Below are positions 44,632-52,413 of a stretch of DNA of 64,000 nucleotides, one piece after another. The notes beneath the pieces were generated by a model that was given only the letters and a program-made list of their open reading frames with translations, searched no databases and was not told the origin of the DNA. Position 1 is the stretch's first letter. The number at the start of each line of letters is the position of its first letter. Both the position numbers and the translations under genes were made by a program. Origin of the DNA: Alphaproteobacteria bacterium. Lineage in GTDB: Bacteria; Pseudomonadota; Alphaproteobacteria; Rs-D84. The stretch covers positions 117,846-181,845 of the forward strand of contig JAGBXO010000002.1 of the NCBI GenBank assembly GCA_017629245.1, in the 5' to 3' direction.

Positions 44632-45732
44632 ATGCAATTTTTTCAAAAAAATAACTTTTTTCGTTTCTTTGGTGCAATATTTGCAGCGTTTTTATTGGCA
44701 TCGTGTGATGTGTCAACGCCAACAGTTGTGGGGGATAATTCTGTAATTCCGTCTAATTTTAAAAGGGTGTCTTATTCAGAATTGCCGGGTTGGCGCGAAG
44801 ATGATGTGCGATATGCATTGCAGGCGTTTCGTAATTCGTGCAAGGCGAAGATTCAATATACAGGGCGTTTAATCCCAGATAAAGAATTATTCGCGGAAAA
44901 ATGTCGCATGTTGCCATCTGCGTCCGCTGATATTGCAACGGTGCGCGCGTGGTTTGAATCAAATTTCCAACCGTATCAGATTTATAATGACAATGGTGGT
45001 GACCGGGGGACATATACCGGGTACTATTCCCCAATAATTCCGGCGTGTCGTACAAAGACAGCGCAATGTAATGAACCTTTGATGGGGGTTCCAACAGATG
45101 GTCGTGCGTATAAAGGGGTGCCAAAAAAAGATATTGTTGAAAAGCAAATTGGGCGCGTATTGTATTGGGCGAATATTGTTGATGTGCAAAATATTCAAAT
45201 CCAGGGGTCGGGAAATCTGCGATTAGAAGATGGAACAGATGTTAAGTTAAACTTTGCCGCTGTTAATAATATGCCATTTAAGTCAATTGGTGAAGAATTG
45301 CGTAATCGCGGTATCAGACCCAAAGGCGGGTATTCGTCTGAGGCGGTGTGGCAGCATTTAAAGGCAAATCCTGCGTTGGCAAAAGATGTGATTTATAAAA
45401 ATCCGCGCTATGTATATTTTTATGAATCAACCCCGCCAGATGTGATTGGAAAACTGGGGACCCCATTGTCAAAAATTCGTAGTGTTGCAATGGATGATGA
45501 TTTATATACACTAGGGTTGCCGGTGTATGTTAATACTAATTTATCAGACGGACGGCCGTTTCGTCGTCTGATGATTGCCCAGGATACAGGCAGCGCAATT
45601 CGTGGGTGGATTCGTGCAGATATATTCTTTGGCAAGGGGGACGAAGCATATAAATTTGCCCAGGGACAACATGCACAGGGGCAGATGTTTATCTTGATGC
45701 CAAAAGAATATACTTATGTCAAACCAAAATAA
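44632..45732 (+). CDS. mltA: Membrane-bound lytic murein transglycosylase A
   Basis: MltA cleaves peptidoglycan glycan strands to 1,6-anhydro products. The 366-residue protein has a lipoprotein signal ending LLASC and the MltA domain (GYYSPIIPACRTK, IQGSGNLRLEDG), and the C-terminal 3D domain with AQDTGSAIRGWIRADIFFG-type catalytic Asp residues. Its end overlaps the next gene by 17 bases. Confidence 0.93.
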   Translation: MQFFQKNNFFRFFGAIFAAFLLASCDVSTPTVVGDNSVIPSNFKRVSYSELPGWREDDVRYALQAFRNSCKAKIQYTGRLIPDKELFAEKCRMLPSASADIATVRAWFESNFQPYQIYNDNGGDRGTYTGYYSPIIPACRTKTAQCNEPLMGVPTDGRAYKGVPKKDIVEKQIGRVLYWANIVDVQNIQIQGSGNLRLEDGTDVKLNFAAVNNMPFKSIGEELRNRGIRPKGGYSSEAVWQHLKANPALAKDVIYKNPRYVYFYESTPPDVIGKLGTPLSKIRSVAMDDDLYTLGLPVYVNTNLSDGRPFRRLMIAQDTGSAIRGWIRADIFFGKGDEAYKFAQGQHAQGQMFILMPKEYTYVKPK

Positions 45733-46045
45733 GAATCTTGATGCCAGGTCCAAGCGTCCCCAGACAATTGCGGGGGCGTTGGGTGGGTTGATAAAAATGT
45801 TTGGGGTGCGCGCATCGGATGCGGACCTGGTGCAGCGGTGGGGCGAAATTATGGGGCCTGATATCGCGGCGGTGGCGTGTTTGGTGGCGATAAAAAAAAA
45901 TCGTGATAATACATTCAATATTGTAATTCGTCCCGCGGTACCGGCATATGCGTTGCAATTATCATACCGGTCGGATGAAATAATAAAAAAGATAAATAAA
46001 TACTTTGGCTATAATGCGGTTAGTAAAATAAGTTTTAGAAAATGA
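45716..46045 (+). CDS. DciA-like (DUF721) protein
   Basis: This is a 109-residue protein of the DUF721 family, whose characterised members (DciA) load the replicative helicase DnaB. It has the typical RWGEIMGPDIAAV motif near residue 40 and a terminal strand-helix pattern. It overlaps mltA and ruvC (four bases), so the three are translationally coupled. DciA function is inferred from the family. Confidence 0.75.
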   Translation: MSNQNKNLDARSKRPQTIAGALGGLIKMFGVRASDADLVQRWGEIMGPDIAAVACLVAIKKNRDNTFNIVIRPAVPAYALQLSYRSDEIIKKINKYFGYNAVSKISFRK

Positions 46046-46518
46046 CAAAACGCGTTTTGGGAATTGATCCTGGACTTTTACATACGGGGTGGGCGGTGGT
46101 TGATACGGCCGGACAATCGCGCAAATATATTGCCAGTGGTGTGATTTTGCCAAATCCAAAATTAGAAATGGCAGAACGATTGGTGACTATATTTCAGGAA
46201 CTAACTAAAATATGCGAAACTTTTCAGCCTGATGAATGCAGTATTGAAATTATATTTGTAAATAAAAATCCAAAAACAACTTTATTATTGGGCCAGGCGC
46301 GTGCAGCCGCCATTGTCGCAGTGGCAAATCATAATATACCGGTTTTTGAGTACGAGCCAAATGTTATAAAAAAAGCATTGACCGGGGCAGGGCATGCCGA
46401 TAAATCAGCCGTCGATAAAATGGTAAAGATGTTGTTACCAATGGCGCACCCTAAGACAGCAGACGAGGCCGACGCAATCGCCATTGCGTTGGCACATACA
46501 AACACGATTAGATTTTAA
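46042..46518 (+). CDS. ruvC: Holliday junction resolvase RuvC
   Basis: RuvC cuts four-way junctions. The 158-residue protein shows the first catalytic Asp in LGIDPGLLHTGW, Glu in CSIEIIFVNKNP, the VIKKALTGAGHADKSAV helix with basic residues and the last acidic pair in KTADEADAIAIALAH. It ends three bases before the stop of the convergent Stealth-like gene. Confidence 0.95.
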   Translation: MTKRVLGIDPGLLHTGWAVVDTAGQSRKYIASGVILPNPKLEMAERLVTIFQELTKICETFQPDECSIEIIFVNKNPKTTLLLGQARAAAIVAVANHNIPVFEYEPNVIKKALTGAGHADKSAVDKMVKMLLPMAHPKTADEADAIAIALAHTNTIRF

Positions 46519-46520
46519 TT

Positions 46521-47534
46521 CTATTTTTCAAATGACGATTTTTCGGGAAAGCGTTCGTTCATAAATTCTGCATTGTTGTGCAGGATGGTTTCGTCATTTG
46601 CGTCAGAATCATTTATGCAAAATACCGGTGCGCCCAGCAATGCGCCACGCGCAGTGTTTGTGTCTGTGCATACGACGGGGGAATTGCGAATTGTGCCTGC
46701 GTGGATGGTGTTGTATATTGTATTTAATATTTTATGACGCGAATGTTTCTTGGCGCGACTGTGGACAAATACTGCGCGTCCGGTTACCAGATCGTACAGA
46801 TTAAATAACCAACGTTGTAATTCATTGTTGGTGCGGAATTTGTTGCGTATCTGTTTGTCTATTAGGCCAGTTATCATTGGGTGATTGCGACATTCAATCC
46901 ATGATGATTTTATATATGGGTCAATTCCGTGCGATGGGCGGTATTTATAAACATCTTGGCCAAATATGGCATTTATGATTTTTGCAGACAGAATTAATGT
47001 CTGGGTGTATTCATTTACGCGTGATAACCATTGTTCGATGTTTTTAGATATGTTGGAATGATTGCTGTACATAATTCGGGCGCGCCCCATATCATCATAA
47101 AAGTAAGACGGCGACAATGGGCGGTTGAAAAACATATCGTCATTCATCAGCAGAAAGTGTTCAGACAGGCCAGGGATGTTTGGTATGCACATTTCAATTG
47201 CGTTTGAATTAAATGTTGGCAGTGCATCGGCCGGTATAATTTGTTCGTGTGGAATAATTGTGATTTTTGGATGTTTTGTGTTCAGCCAACGTGGCACCTG
47301 GTTAAATCCAGTGATGATATAGATATGATTTACCCAGGGGGCAAACTTTTCAACACTGCGCAGTGAATATAAAAATTCACCATTGTCACGCCAACGCGCA
47401 GTTGTGGCAGCGTCTGAATACACCGGCTTGGCACCGCGTATGATTTCCAGCCATTTGTCTTTTTCAGCGCGCCAATTTTTGTCGGTGTCATCAACCCACA
47501 GGTATACAATATCTATTTTCATATCTTGGTTCAT
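46521..47534 (-). CDS. Stealth-family capsular polysaccharide phosphotransferase
   Basis: This is a 337-residue protein with the conserved regions of Stealth proteins: IDIVYLWVDDTDKNW (CR1), RWRDNGEFLYSLRSVEKFAPWV (CR2, spanning two blocks), LPTFNSNAIE and LLMNDDMFFNRP. Such enzymes transfer hexose-1-phosphate to build phosphoglycan capsules. It is third in a minus-strand cluster with a glycosyltransferase and an RgpF-like protein, four bases apart. A role in surface glycan or capsule synthesis is likely. Confidence 0.83.
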   Translation of the reverse strand: MNQDMKIDIVYLWVDDTDKNWRAEKDKWLEIIRGAKPVYSDAATTARWRDNGEFLYSLRSVEKFAPWVNHIYIITGFNQVPRWLNTKHPKITIIPHEQIIPADALPTFNSNAIEMCIPNIPGLSEHFLLMNDDMFFNRPLSPSYFYDDMGRARIMYSNHSNISKNIEQWLSRVNEYTQTLILSAKIINAIFGQDVYKYRPSHGIDPYIKSSWIECRNHPMITGLIDKQIRNKFRTNNELQRWLFNLYDLVTGRAVFVHSRAKKHSRHKILNTIYNTIHAGTIRNSPVVCTDTNTARGALLGAPVFCINDSDANDETILHNNAEFMNERFPEKSSFEK

Positions 47535-47537
47535 ATT

Positions 47538-48380
47538 CTATATTCCTGAATCTTGAAAGCGGCCAGGTAATTTTACAATGCGTTTTAGGCCCAGCATTCC
47601 TGGTTTATCAATTGCGTATATTGGTCTGAATATCGTTTGTAAAATTCGTGCAATTTTTAGCCATATCTCGCCACGTGGTGTGCGATTGGTTATGTCGTTT
47701 ATTGTCCCGTTGCCACGACGACGCAGGTGATTGACCCAGTCGGGGCCACGGTTGGCGGCCTTGGCGATAAGCATGTCCATATCAACTGCGCCAAAGTGCA
47801 ACAGATATAAATTTGGATCAATGTGAAAGTTATGACCGTGGATGCTGTGGAATCCGCTGCCCCAACGGACGGGGCGATTTATTACAACAGGTTTTGTATA
47901 TCGGGTTGATAACAGGGCAAAACCGCGCTGGGATAAAAATGGTTTTGATGTGTCCAGCGCGCCTTCGTATTTCATGTGTTGGCCGATGTCCAGTCCCAGT
48001 CCCGATAATGTTGTGTTTATTTTTTTATTTGATAGATATTCAGGCAGTGTTTGATTCAGTGCAGGGTCAACCATTAAAAATTCATCTGAATCACAGCCGA
48101 TAATGATATCGTATTTCCCCAGCAACTTTGATGCCAGATCAGATAGTTTACCAATTCGATATTTGTCGCCCGCACTGCGTGACATGTCGGTATGGGGGAT
48201 TTTTGTTATGTGTGCAGAATTCGCATTTTCAGGGATGTTTTGGTCGGTGCCGTCTAGATATATATACAGGTTTTCTGTTCCCAGTAATTTGCCATAGTAT
48301 TCAATCCAACGTGACAGAAAAAAGTCGTCGTTGCGGGCCATGGTTATTGCGGCAATCTTTTTTGTGGTCTTGGTTTTCAT
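47538..48380 (-). CDS. Glycosyltransferase (GT92/GT2-like, DUF-type)
   Basis: This is a 280-residue protein with AAITMARNDDFFLSRWIEYY near the start, LYIYLDGTDQN, a DSDEF metal motif (IIIGCDSDEFLMV) and a later LHFGAVDMD, as in GT92/Glyco_tranf_2_4 family proteins. The start at 48380 overlaps the stop of the RgpF-like gene as ATGA and has GAGGGAAT before it; an upstream in-frame start lies inside that gene. The sugar is unknown. Confidence 0.75.
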   Translation of the reverse strand: MKTKTTKKIAAITMARNDDFFLSRWIEYYGKLLGTENLYIYLDGTDQNIPENANSAHITKIPHTDMSRSAGDKYRIGKLSDLASKLLGKYDIIIGCDSDEFLMVDPALNQTLPEYLSNKKINTTLSGLGLDIGQHMKYEGALDTSKPFLSQRGFALLSTRYTKPVVINRPVRWGSGFHSIHGHNFHIDPNLYLLHFGAVDMDMLIAKAANRGPDWVNHLRRRGNGTINDITNRTPRGEIWLKIARILQTIFRPIYAIDKPGMLGLKRIVKLPGRFQDSGI

Positions 48381-49225
48381 ATTCCCTCGTTCAATAGTTT
48401 GTGCAGTGCATGATGAATGCGTCTGGTCATGACCCTGATTGGGTTTCGGGTCAGCAGCCAATTTATGTGCGCAGCCCCGTGCGCGTCGGTGGCAGATTTA
48501 TAAATCGCATCACGGGCAGGGGGTGATATATGATTTAGCACATACAGTATCTGGCGACCCAGTGCGCCATGGGTGCGGGTAAAAGCAACCTTTTTCATAA
48601 ATGGCATGCCAGATTTATATAATTTTTTTATGTGGTTATAAACGCCACGACCAGCGACGGTATACAGACAACACCATTTGTGGCCGTGATTGCTGATTAA
48701 TTTAGACAGGCCGTGTTCATATTTGCGGGTAATTGCCCCCTTGGATTCCAGTTTGGTTATATCATTCATAAATGTATCAAACCATGTTGTGAAAAATATA
48801 TTCTTGCGCAAACCGATAAACCAAGATTGAATGTGCGGGTGGTGGCGATGTGGATTTTTTACAATTCCAAATGCATCGCGTTCGCCTGATTCCATTTGTT
48901 TGAAATATGGTCCCATGTCGTACAGTGGTCCATAGACAGAATCGTTTACCAGATACAGTAAATCATAATCGGAAATATTTAAGTTTTTAGTTGCCCAATT
49001 AAATGCGCGTTTGTATGAACCAAAGTCATATTCGCCATGGCGTATGGCAGATGTGTATACGCAGTATTTCTGGGCTTTTTTTATTTCTGATGGTGGGCAA
49101 TCTGAATCCATAACCAGCACGATGTCGCCAAACGCAGACAGGTGTTTTAAGTAATAGACCAGTGCGTCATCAATCAAACCTGATTTATTATAGCCCGCGA
49201 ATAGAAAAAGTCGTTTGTATGGCAT
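48377..49225 (-). CDS. RgpF/rhamnan-synthesis-F-like protein
   Basis: This is a 282-residue paralogue of the protein at 8923-9717, with RLFLFAGYNKSGLIDDA, HGEYDFGSYKRAFNW, YLVNDSVYGP and HIQSWFIG. It heads the three-gene glycan cluster. The start at 49225 aligns with the paralogue. The promoter (TTGCAA, 16 bp, TATAAT) places +1 at this ATG, so the message would be leaderless; longer starts at 49249 (ATG) and 49279 (TTG) would overlap the promoter. Confidence 0.78.
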   Translation of the reverse strand: MPYKRLFLFAGYNKSGLIDDALVYYLKHLSAFGDIVLVMDSDCPPSEIKKAQKYCVYTSAIRHGEYDFGSYKRAFNWATKNLNISDYDLLYLVNDSVYGPLYDMGPYFKQMESGERDAFGIVKNPHRHHPHIQSWFIGLRKNIFFTTWFDTFMNDITKLESKGAITRKYEHGLSKLISNHGHKWCCLYTVAGRGVYNHIKKLYKSGMPFMKKVAFTRTHGALGRQILYVLNHISPPARDAIYKSATDAHGAAHINWLLTRNPIRVMTRRIHHALHKLLNEGI

Positions 49226-49231
49226 ATCTTG

Positions 49232-49259
49232 ATTATAATATATGTGCATTATTTTGCAA
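49232..49259 (-). promoter_or_regulatory. Promoter of the glycan cluster (leaderless)
   Basis: On the minus strand TTGCAA (49254-49259) and TATAAT (49232-49237) have a 16-bp spacer; the -10 ends six bases before the ATG. Confidence 0.68.
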
Positions 49260-49265
49260 GGCTTG

Positions 49266-49769
49266 TTATTTCTTTCCAAAATGCTTTTTTAATATTTCGT
49301 ATGCTGTGGATATGCGTGCAAATTCTGTTGCGGCATTTTTTTTGTCAGATGCTGTGTCGGGGTGGTACTTCTTGGCCAGGGCGCGATATTTTACACCGAC
49401 TTCACGCCATGTGGCAGATATGCCCAGGTCAAATACTTTTAGTGCAGATACAACATTTGTGGGCAGTTTGCTTTTCGCAGGCATGCGGTCAAATTTACCA
49501 CGGCCGGTGATAAAATCATTTATGAATTTTGCATAATCTGATGCGTCTTTGTTAGCGGCATCTTTGTCCTTTAGTGATTCGCCAAATGTTTGGCGTTCCC
49601 AGTCAGCTTCTATTTCGTCGGGGGTCATATCGGCATAATAATTCCAATTTTTATTATATTCTGCTGCGTGTTCTTGGCAGAAAAACCAATAGTCGCGCAG
49701 GTCGCGTGATTTTGGGGCACGGCATGTGCCCGCCTTGGTGCAACCTGGTTTATCACATTTTTTTATCAT
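49266..49769 (-). CDS. J-domain protein with N-terminal cysteine module
   Basis: This is a 167-residue co-chaperone-like protein. The C-terminal 60 residues form a J domain with the HPD tripeptide (KYHPDT) that stimulates DnaK. The N-terminus has CDKPGCTKAGTCRAP and a FFCQEHA segment that may bind zinc, an arrangement I associate with alphaproteobacterial DnaJ-like proteins. It lies between xerD and the glycan cluster on the minus strand. The client is unknown. Confidence 0.85.
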   Translation of the reverse strand: MIKKCDKPGCTKAGTCRAPKSRDLRDYWFFCQEHAAEYNKNWNYYADMTPDEIEADWERQTFGESLKDKDAANKDASDYAKFINDFITGRGKFDRMPAKSKLPTNVVSALKVFDLGISATWREVGVKYRALAKKYHPDTASDKKNAATEFARISTAYEILKKHFGKK

Positions 49770-49782
49770 TTATTTTACCTTT

Positions 49783-50634
49783 TTATTTTTTTGCCAATGG
49801 GTGATGTGTGGCGACGGTTTCGCATAACTTTTCAGGCATAACATGTGTATATATCTGGGTTGTTGAAATGTCTTCGTGTCCCAGCATGGTTTGAATTGCG
49901 CGCAGGTTTGCGCCACCTGCCAACAGGTGTGATGCAAATGAATGACGCAGTACATGTGGGCTGACCCGATTTGGTTCAATACCGGACAGCACAGCGCATT
50001 TTTTTAGTATCTTGAAAAATCCATCCCGGGTGATGTGGCCAGATTTGCCGTTTGATGGAAATACGAATTTAGAATCTGTTTCGCCACGCATATCCAGCCA
50101 TTTGTTCAGGGCATGTATTGCAGCATCATGCATTGGGACCAGGCGTTCTTTGGCACCTTTGCCATGAATTAATAATTTATCGCCCAAAACACCCGTCATT
50201 GGTAATTCGCACAATTCAGATACACGCAGTCCCGACGCGTACAGCAATTCAATCATTGCACGCAGGCGGATTGATGTTTTTATGTCGCCGGCACTGGATA
50301 TTAATAATTCAATTTCATTTATGGTTAAAAACTTTGGCAGGGTACGATTATGTTTTGGTAACTCCAGGTTTGTTGTTGGATTGGTCTGTATGATTTTTTC
50401 CAGCATTAAAAATTTATAGAATCCACGCAGGGCAGATGCCTTGCGCGCAACGGATGATGGCTTGTCGGGCAGGGTGGACAGGTATTGCTGAATATCGTCA
50501 GATGTTGCCGCCAGCAGGCCGCCCGGTATTGCACCATCTGCCAGGCGCAGGTCTGATTCATAGCTGCGTAGCGTTTTTTGACTGCGACCGCGTTCAGCAG
50601 ACAGGGCTTCTAAAAAGATATCAATGTAATTCAT
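49783..50634 (-). CDS. xerD: Tyrosine recombinase XerD-like
   Basis: This recombinase is expected to resolve chromosome dimers at dif with a XerC partner and FtsK. The 283-residue protein has an N-terminal SAM-like domain and the catalytic Arg in YASGLRVSEL, Lys in the beta-hairpin, HVLRHSFASHLL, LGHEDISTTQIYTHV with the nucleophilic Tyr. It could equally be XerC or a single-recombinase system; the name rests on overall likeness. It overlaps the upstream 45-residue gene by one base. Confidence 0.85.
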   Translation of the reverse strand: MNYIDIFLEALSAERGRSQKTLRSYESDLRLADGAIPGGLLAATSDDIQQYLSTLPDKPSSVARKASALRGFYKFLMLEKIIQTNPTTNLELPKHNRTLPKFLTINEIELLISSAGDIKTSIRLRAMIELLYASGLRVSELCELPMTGVLGDKLLIHGKGAKERLVPMHDAAIHALNKWLDMRGETDSKFVFPSNGKSGHITRDGFFKILKKCAVLSGIEPNRVSPHVLRHSFASHLLAGGANLRAIQTMLGHEDISTTQIYTHVMPEKLCETVATHHPLAKK

Positions 50635-50771
50635 TATGGGTACAGCACGATTTCAGTCATGTGAACAGGGGTGGAAAAAGATACAATCATTAATATGATT
50701 AGTATTACAATCAGTGTCCATATTAATATCTTTGGAATTTTTGAAGTCTTGATTTTCTTCTTTTTTGGCAT
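50634..50771 (-). CDS. 45-residue single-pass membrane protein
   Basis: This ORF is short but well supported. It starts at ATG 50771, with GGGG eight bases upstream, and its stop shares a base with the xerD start (TAATG), implying translational coupling. The peptide has a very basic head (MPKKKKIKTSKIPK), one membrane span (ILIWTLIVILIILMIV) and a short tail ending VLYP. It fills the gap between lptG and xerD. No family is recognised. Confidence 0.65.
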   Translation of the reverse strand: MPKKKKIKTSKIPKILIWTLIVILIILMIVSFSTPVHMTEIVLYP

Positions 50772-50785
50772 GTGTGTACCCCGCG

Positions 50786-51844
50786 TTAGATTGTGTCAAA
50801 GCTGGTTATAAATATTCCTGCGCCGGCAATTATAATCAGTGGTGGCGCAATAATAGATAATATTGGTGGCAGTGTGCCGGTTGAGCCCAGTGCGTTAAAC
50901 ATGTTTATCAGAAAATACAGTGCAAAGCATGTGACAATACCCAGGCTGAATTTTACACCAAAACTGTAATTGCGTCGTTGCTTGGTCTGGGAAAACGCAA
51001 CACCCAGTGCCGCCATAGATATCATGGTTAGGGGTAAAAACAACAGTGTCCATAGTTGGATTTTATGCCCACGCACAGGTGCCCCAATTGATTCCATGCG
51101 TTTAATGAATTCTGGCAGTTGCCAGAATGATATCTGGTCGGGTTGCAGGTAACGGTCCAGAACCGTTTGTGGTGTCAATAATGTGCTGATTTTCCAATCT
51201 GAGGTGTTGGTGGCGCCGTCTGCATTCCAGATAACTGCATCCTGGGCGGACAAGCCGTCGTCGGATAATGTGACAGTTTGGGCATGAATGCGCTGGGTTA
51301 ATTTGAATTGGGGATCTTGGGTATAAATTGTTGTGTTGTCAAAGATAAGATTGTCGCCGGATTTATGTATCGTTTCGGCGTTCATTGTTATAAAGCCATT
51401 GTCAGATGATTCACGCAACCAAATGCGATTGTCAATTAACTGCAGGTGTTCGGGGGTGATGTTTTGAACGCTGATGCTGACAGAATATGGATTTATTATG
51501 GTTGTGGCAAATGCGCCAATTAAAAACGCGCCGATAAAAAATGGCCGCGCCGATTGATATGGTGACATGCCGGCACTGGAAATAATAATGCCTTCGCTGG
51601 ATTTTGTCAGGGTATATGATGTCAACAATGTGCCCATAAATACCGCCAGTGGTAAAAACATTGGTACATATTCCAGCAATCGTATCCATGCATCATACAG
51701 TGCATCAATTGCCCCTGGATTTGATGGCAGGCGTTCAACAAATGTGACGGCCAATATAATCCCACAGACAACCAACATAACCAGACCGACGCCACTGAAA
51801 AAGCGGCGTAGTAAAAATCGACTTAAGATATTAAATTTAAACAT
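50786..51844 (-). CDS. lptG: LPS-export permease LptG/LptF family
   Basis: This is an inner-membrane permease of the LptB2FG transporter that extracts LPS toward LptC. The 352-residue protein has three helices at each end and a central periplasmic beta-jellyroll (about 130-250), with LTKSSEGIIISSAGMSPYQ as the coupling region. The start at 51844 is set by the promoter, whose -10 TATACT ends nine bases upstream, so the message is nearly leaderless. LptF would be the alternative; it is not adjacent here. Confidence 0.86.
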   Translation of the reverse strand: MFKFNILSRFLLRRFFSGVGLVMLVVCGIILAVTFVERLPSNPGAIDALYDAWIRLLEYVPMFLPLAVFMGTLLTSYTLTKSSEGIIISSAGMSPYQSARPFFIGAFLIGAFATTIINPYSVSISVQNITPEHLQLIDNRIWLRESSDNGFITMNAETIHKSGDNLIFDNTTIYTQDPQFKLTQRIHAQTVTLSDDGLSAQDAVIWNADGATNTSDWKISTLLTPQTVLDRYLQPDQISFWQLPEFIKRMESIGAPVRGHKIQLWTLLFLPLTMISMAALGVAFSQTKQRRNYSFGVKFSLGIVTCFALYFLINMFNALGSTGTLPPILSIIAPPLIIIAGAGIFITSFDTI

Positions 51845-51853
51845 ATTATGTAT

Positions 51854-51903
51854 AGTATACTGTTTAATTTCATAATTGCAAAAATAAAATGATTGCTTAT
51901 AAT
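51854..51903. promoter_or_regulatory. Divergent promoter pair lptG/greA sharing one -35 hexamer
   Basis: TTGCAA at 51876-51881 is its own reverse complement. Rightward, it is 16 bp from TATAAT (51898-51903) before greA. Leftward, it is 16 bp from TATACT on the minus strand (51854-51859) before lptG. Confidence 0.65.
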
Positions 51904-51933
51904 TTGTCAGACTAAAAAAACAGGAAGTATAAA

Positions 51934-52404
51934 ATGGAAAAAAAACCAATATCACGGGTCGGATTTGATAATTTGATTAAGGAATTAAAGGATTTGAAAG
52001 AAAATCAAAGACCTGAAATATTAGCAACGGTTCAGTGGGCGCGGTCACTGGGGGATTTGTCGGAAAATGCAGATTACAGTGCGGCGCGTGAAAAACAGCG
52101 TCAGATTGATGCGCGTATTCGCTTTATCGAAGGTGTAATTGAAAATGCAGTTGTGGTTGATGTGGATTCGCTGTCGGGTAATCGCGTTGTATTTGGGGCG
52201 CGTGTCGTTGCAGAAGACGAAGATGGCAACAAAATGCAATGCAGAATTTTGTCTGATATCGAATCGGATGGACGTACAGTTATTTCATGTACCAGTCCGG
52301 TTGGACGCGCAATGATTGGGCGATGCGTTGGGGATACATGTATTGTAAAATTGCCGGGTGGTGAAAAAGAGTACGAGATTTTAGAAGTCACATTCAAAGA
52401 ATAG
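51934..52404 (+). CDS. greA: Transcription elongation factor GreA
   Basis: GreA rescues backtracked RNA polymerase by stimulating transcript cleavage. The 156-residue protein has the N-terminal coiled coil with the acidic tip (LGDLSENADYSAAREKQ) and a C-terminal FKBP-like domain ending EYEILEVTF. AGGAAG precedes the ATG, and mutL follows nine bases after its stop. Confidence 0.95.
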   Translation: MEKKPISRVGFDNLIKELKDLKENQRPEILATVQWARSLGDLSENADYSAAREKQRQIDARIRFIEGVIENAVVVDVDSLSGNRVVFGARVVAEDEDGNKMQCRILSDIESDGRTVISCTSPVGRAMIGRCVGDTCIVKLPGGEKEYEILEVTFKE

Positions 52405-52413
52405 GGTGGGGGG

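Noticed and set aside
49783..50634. Phage or integron integrase
   Set aside because: No attachment site, excisionase or phage genes nearby; sequence and length fit Xer recombinases.
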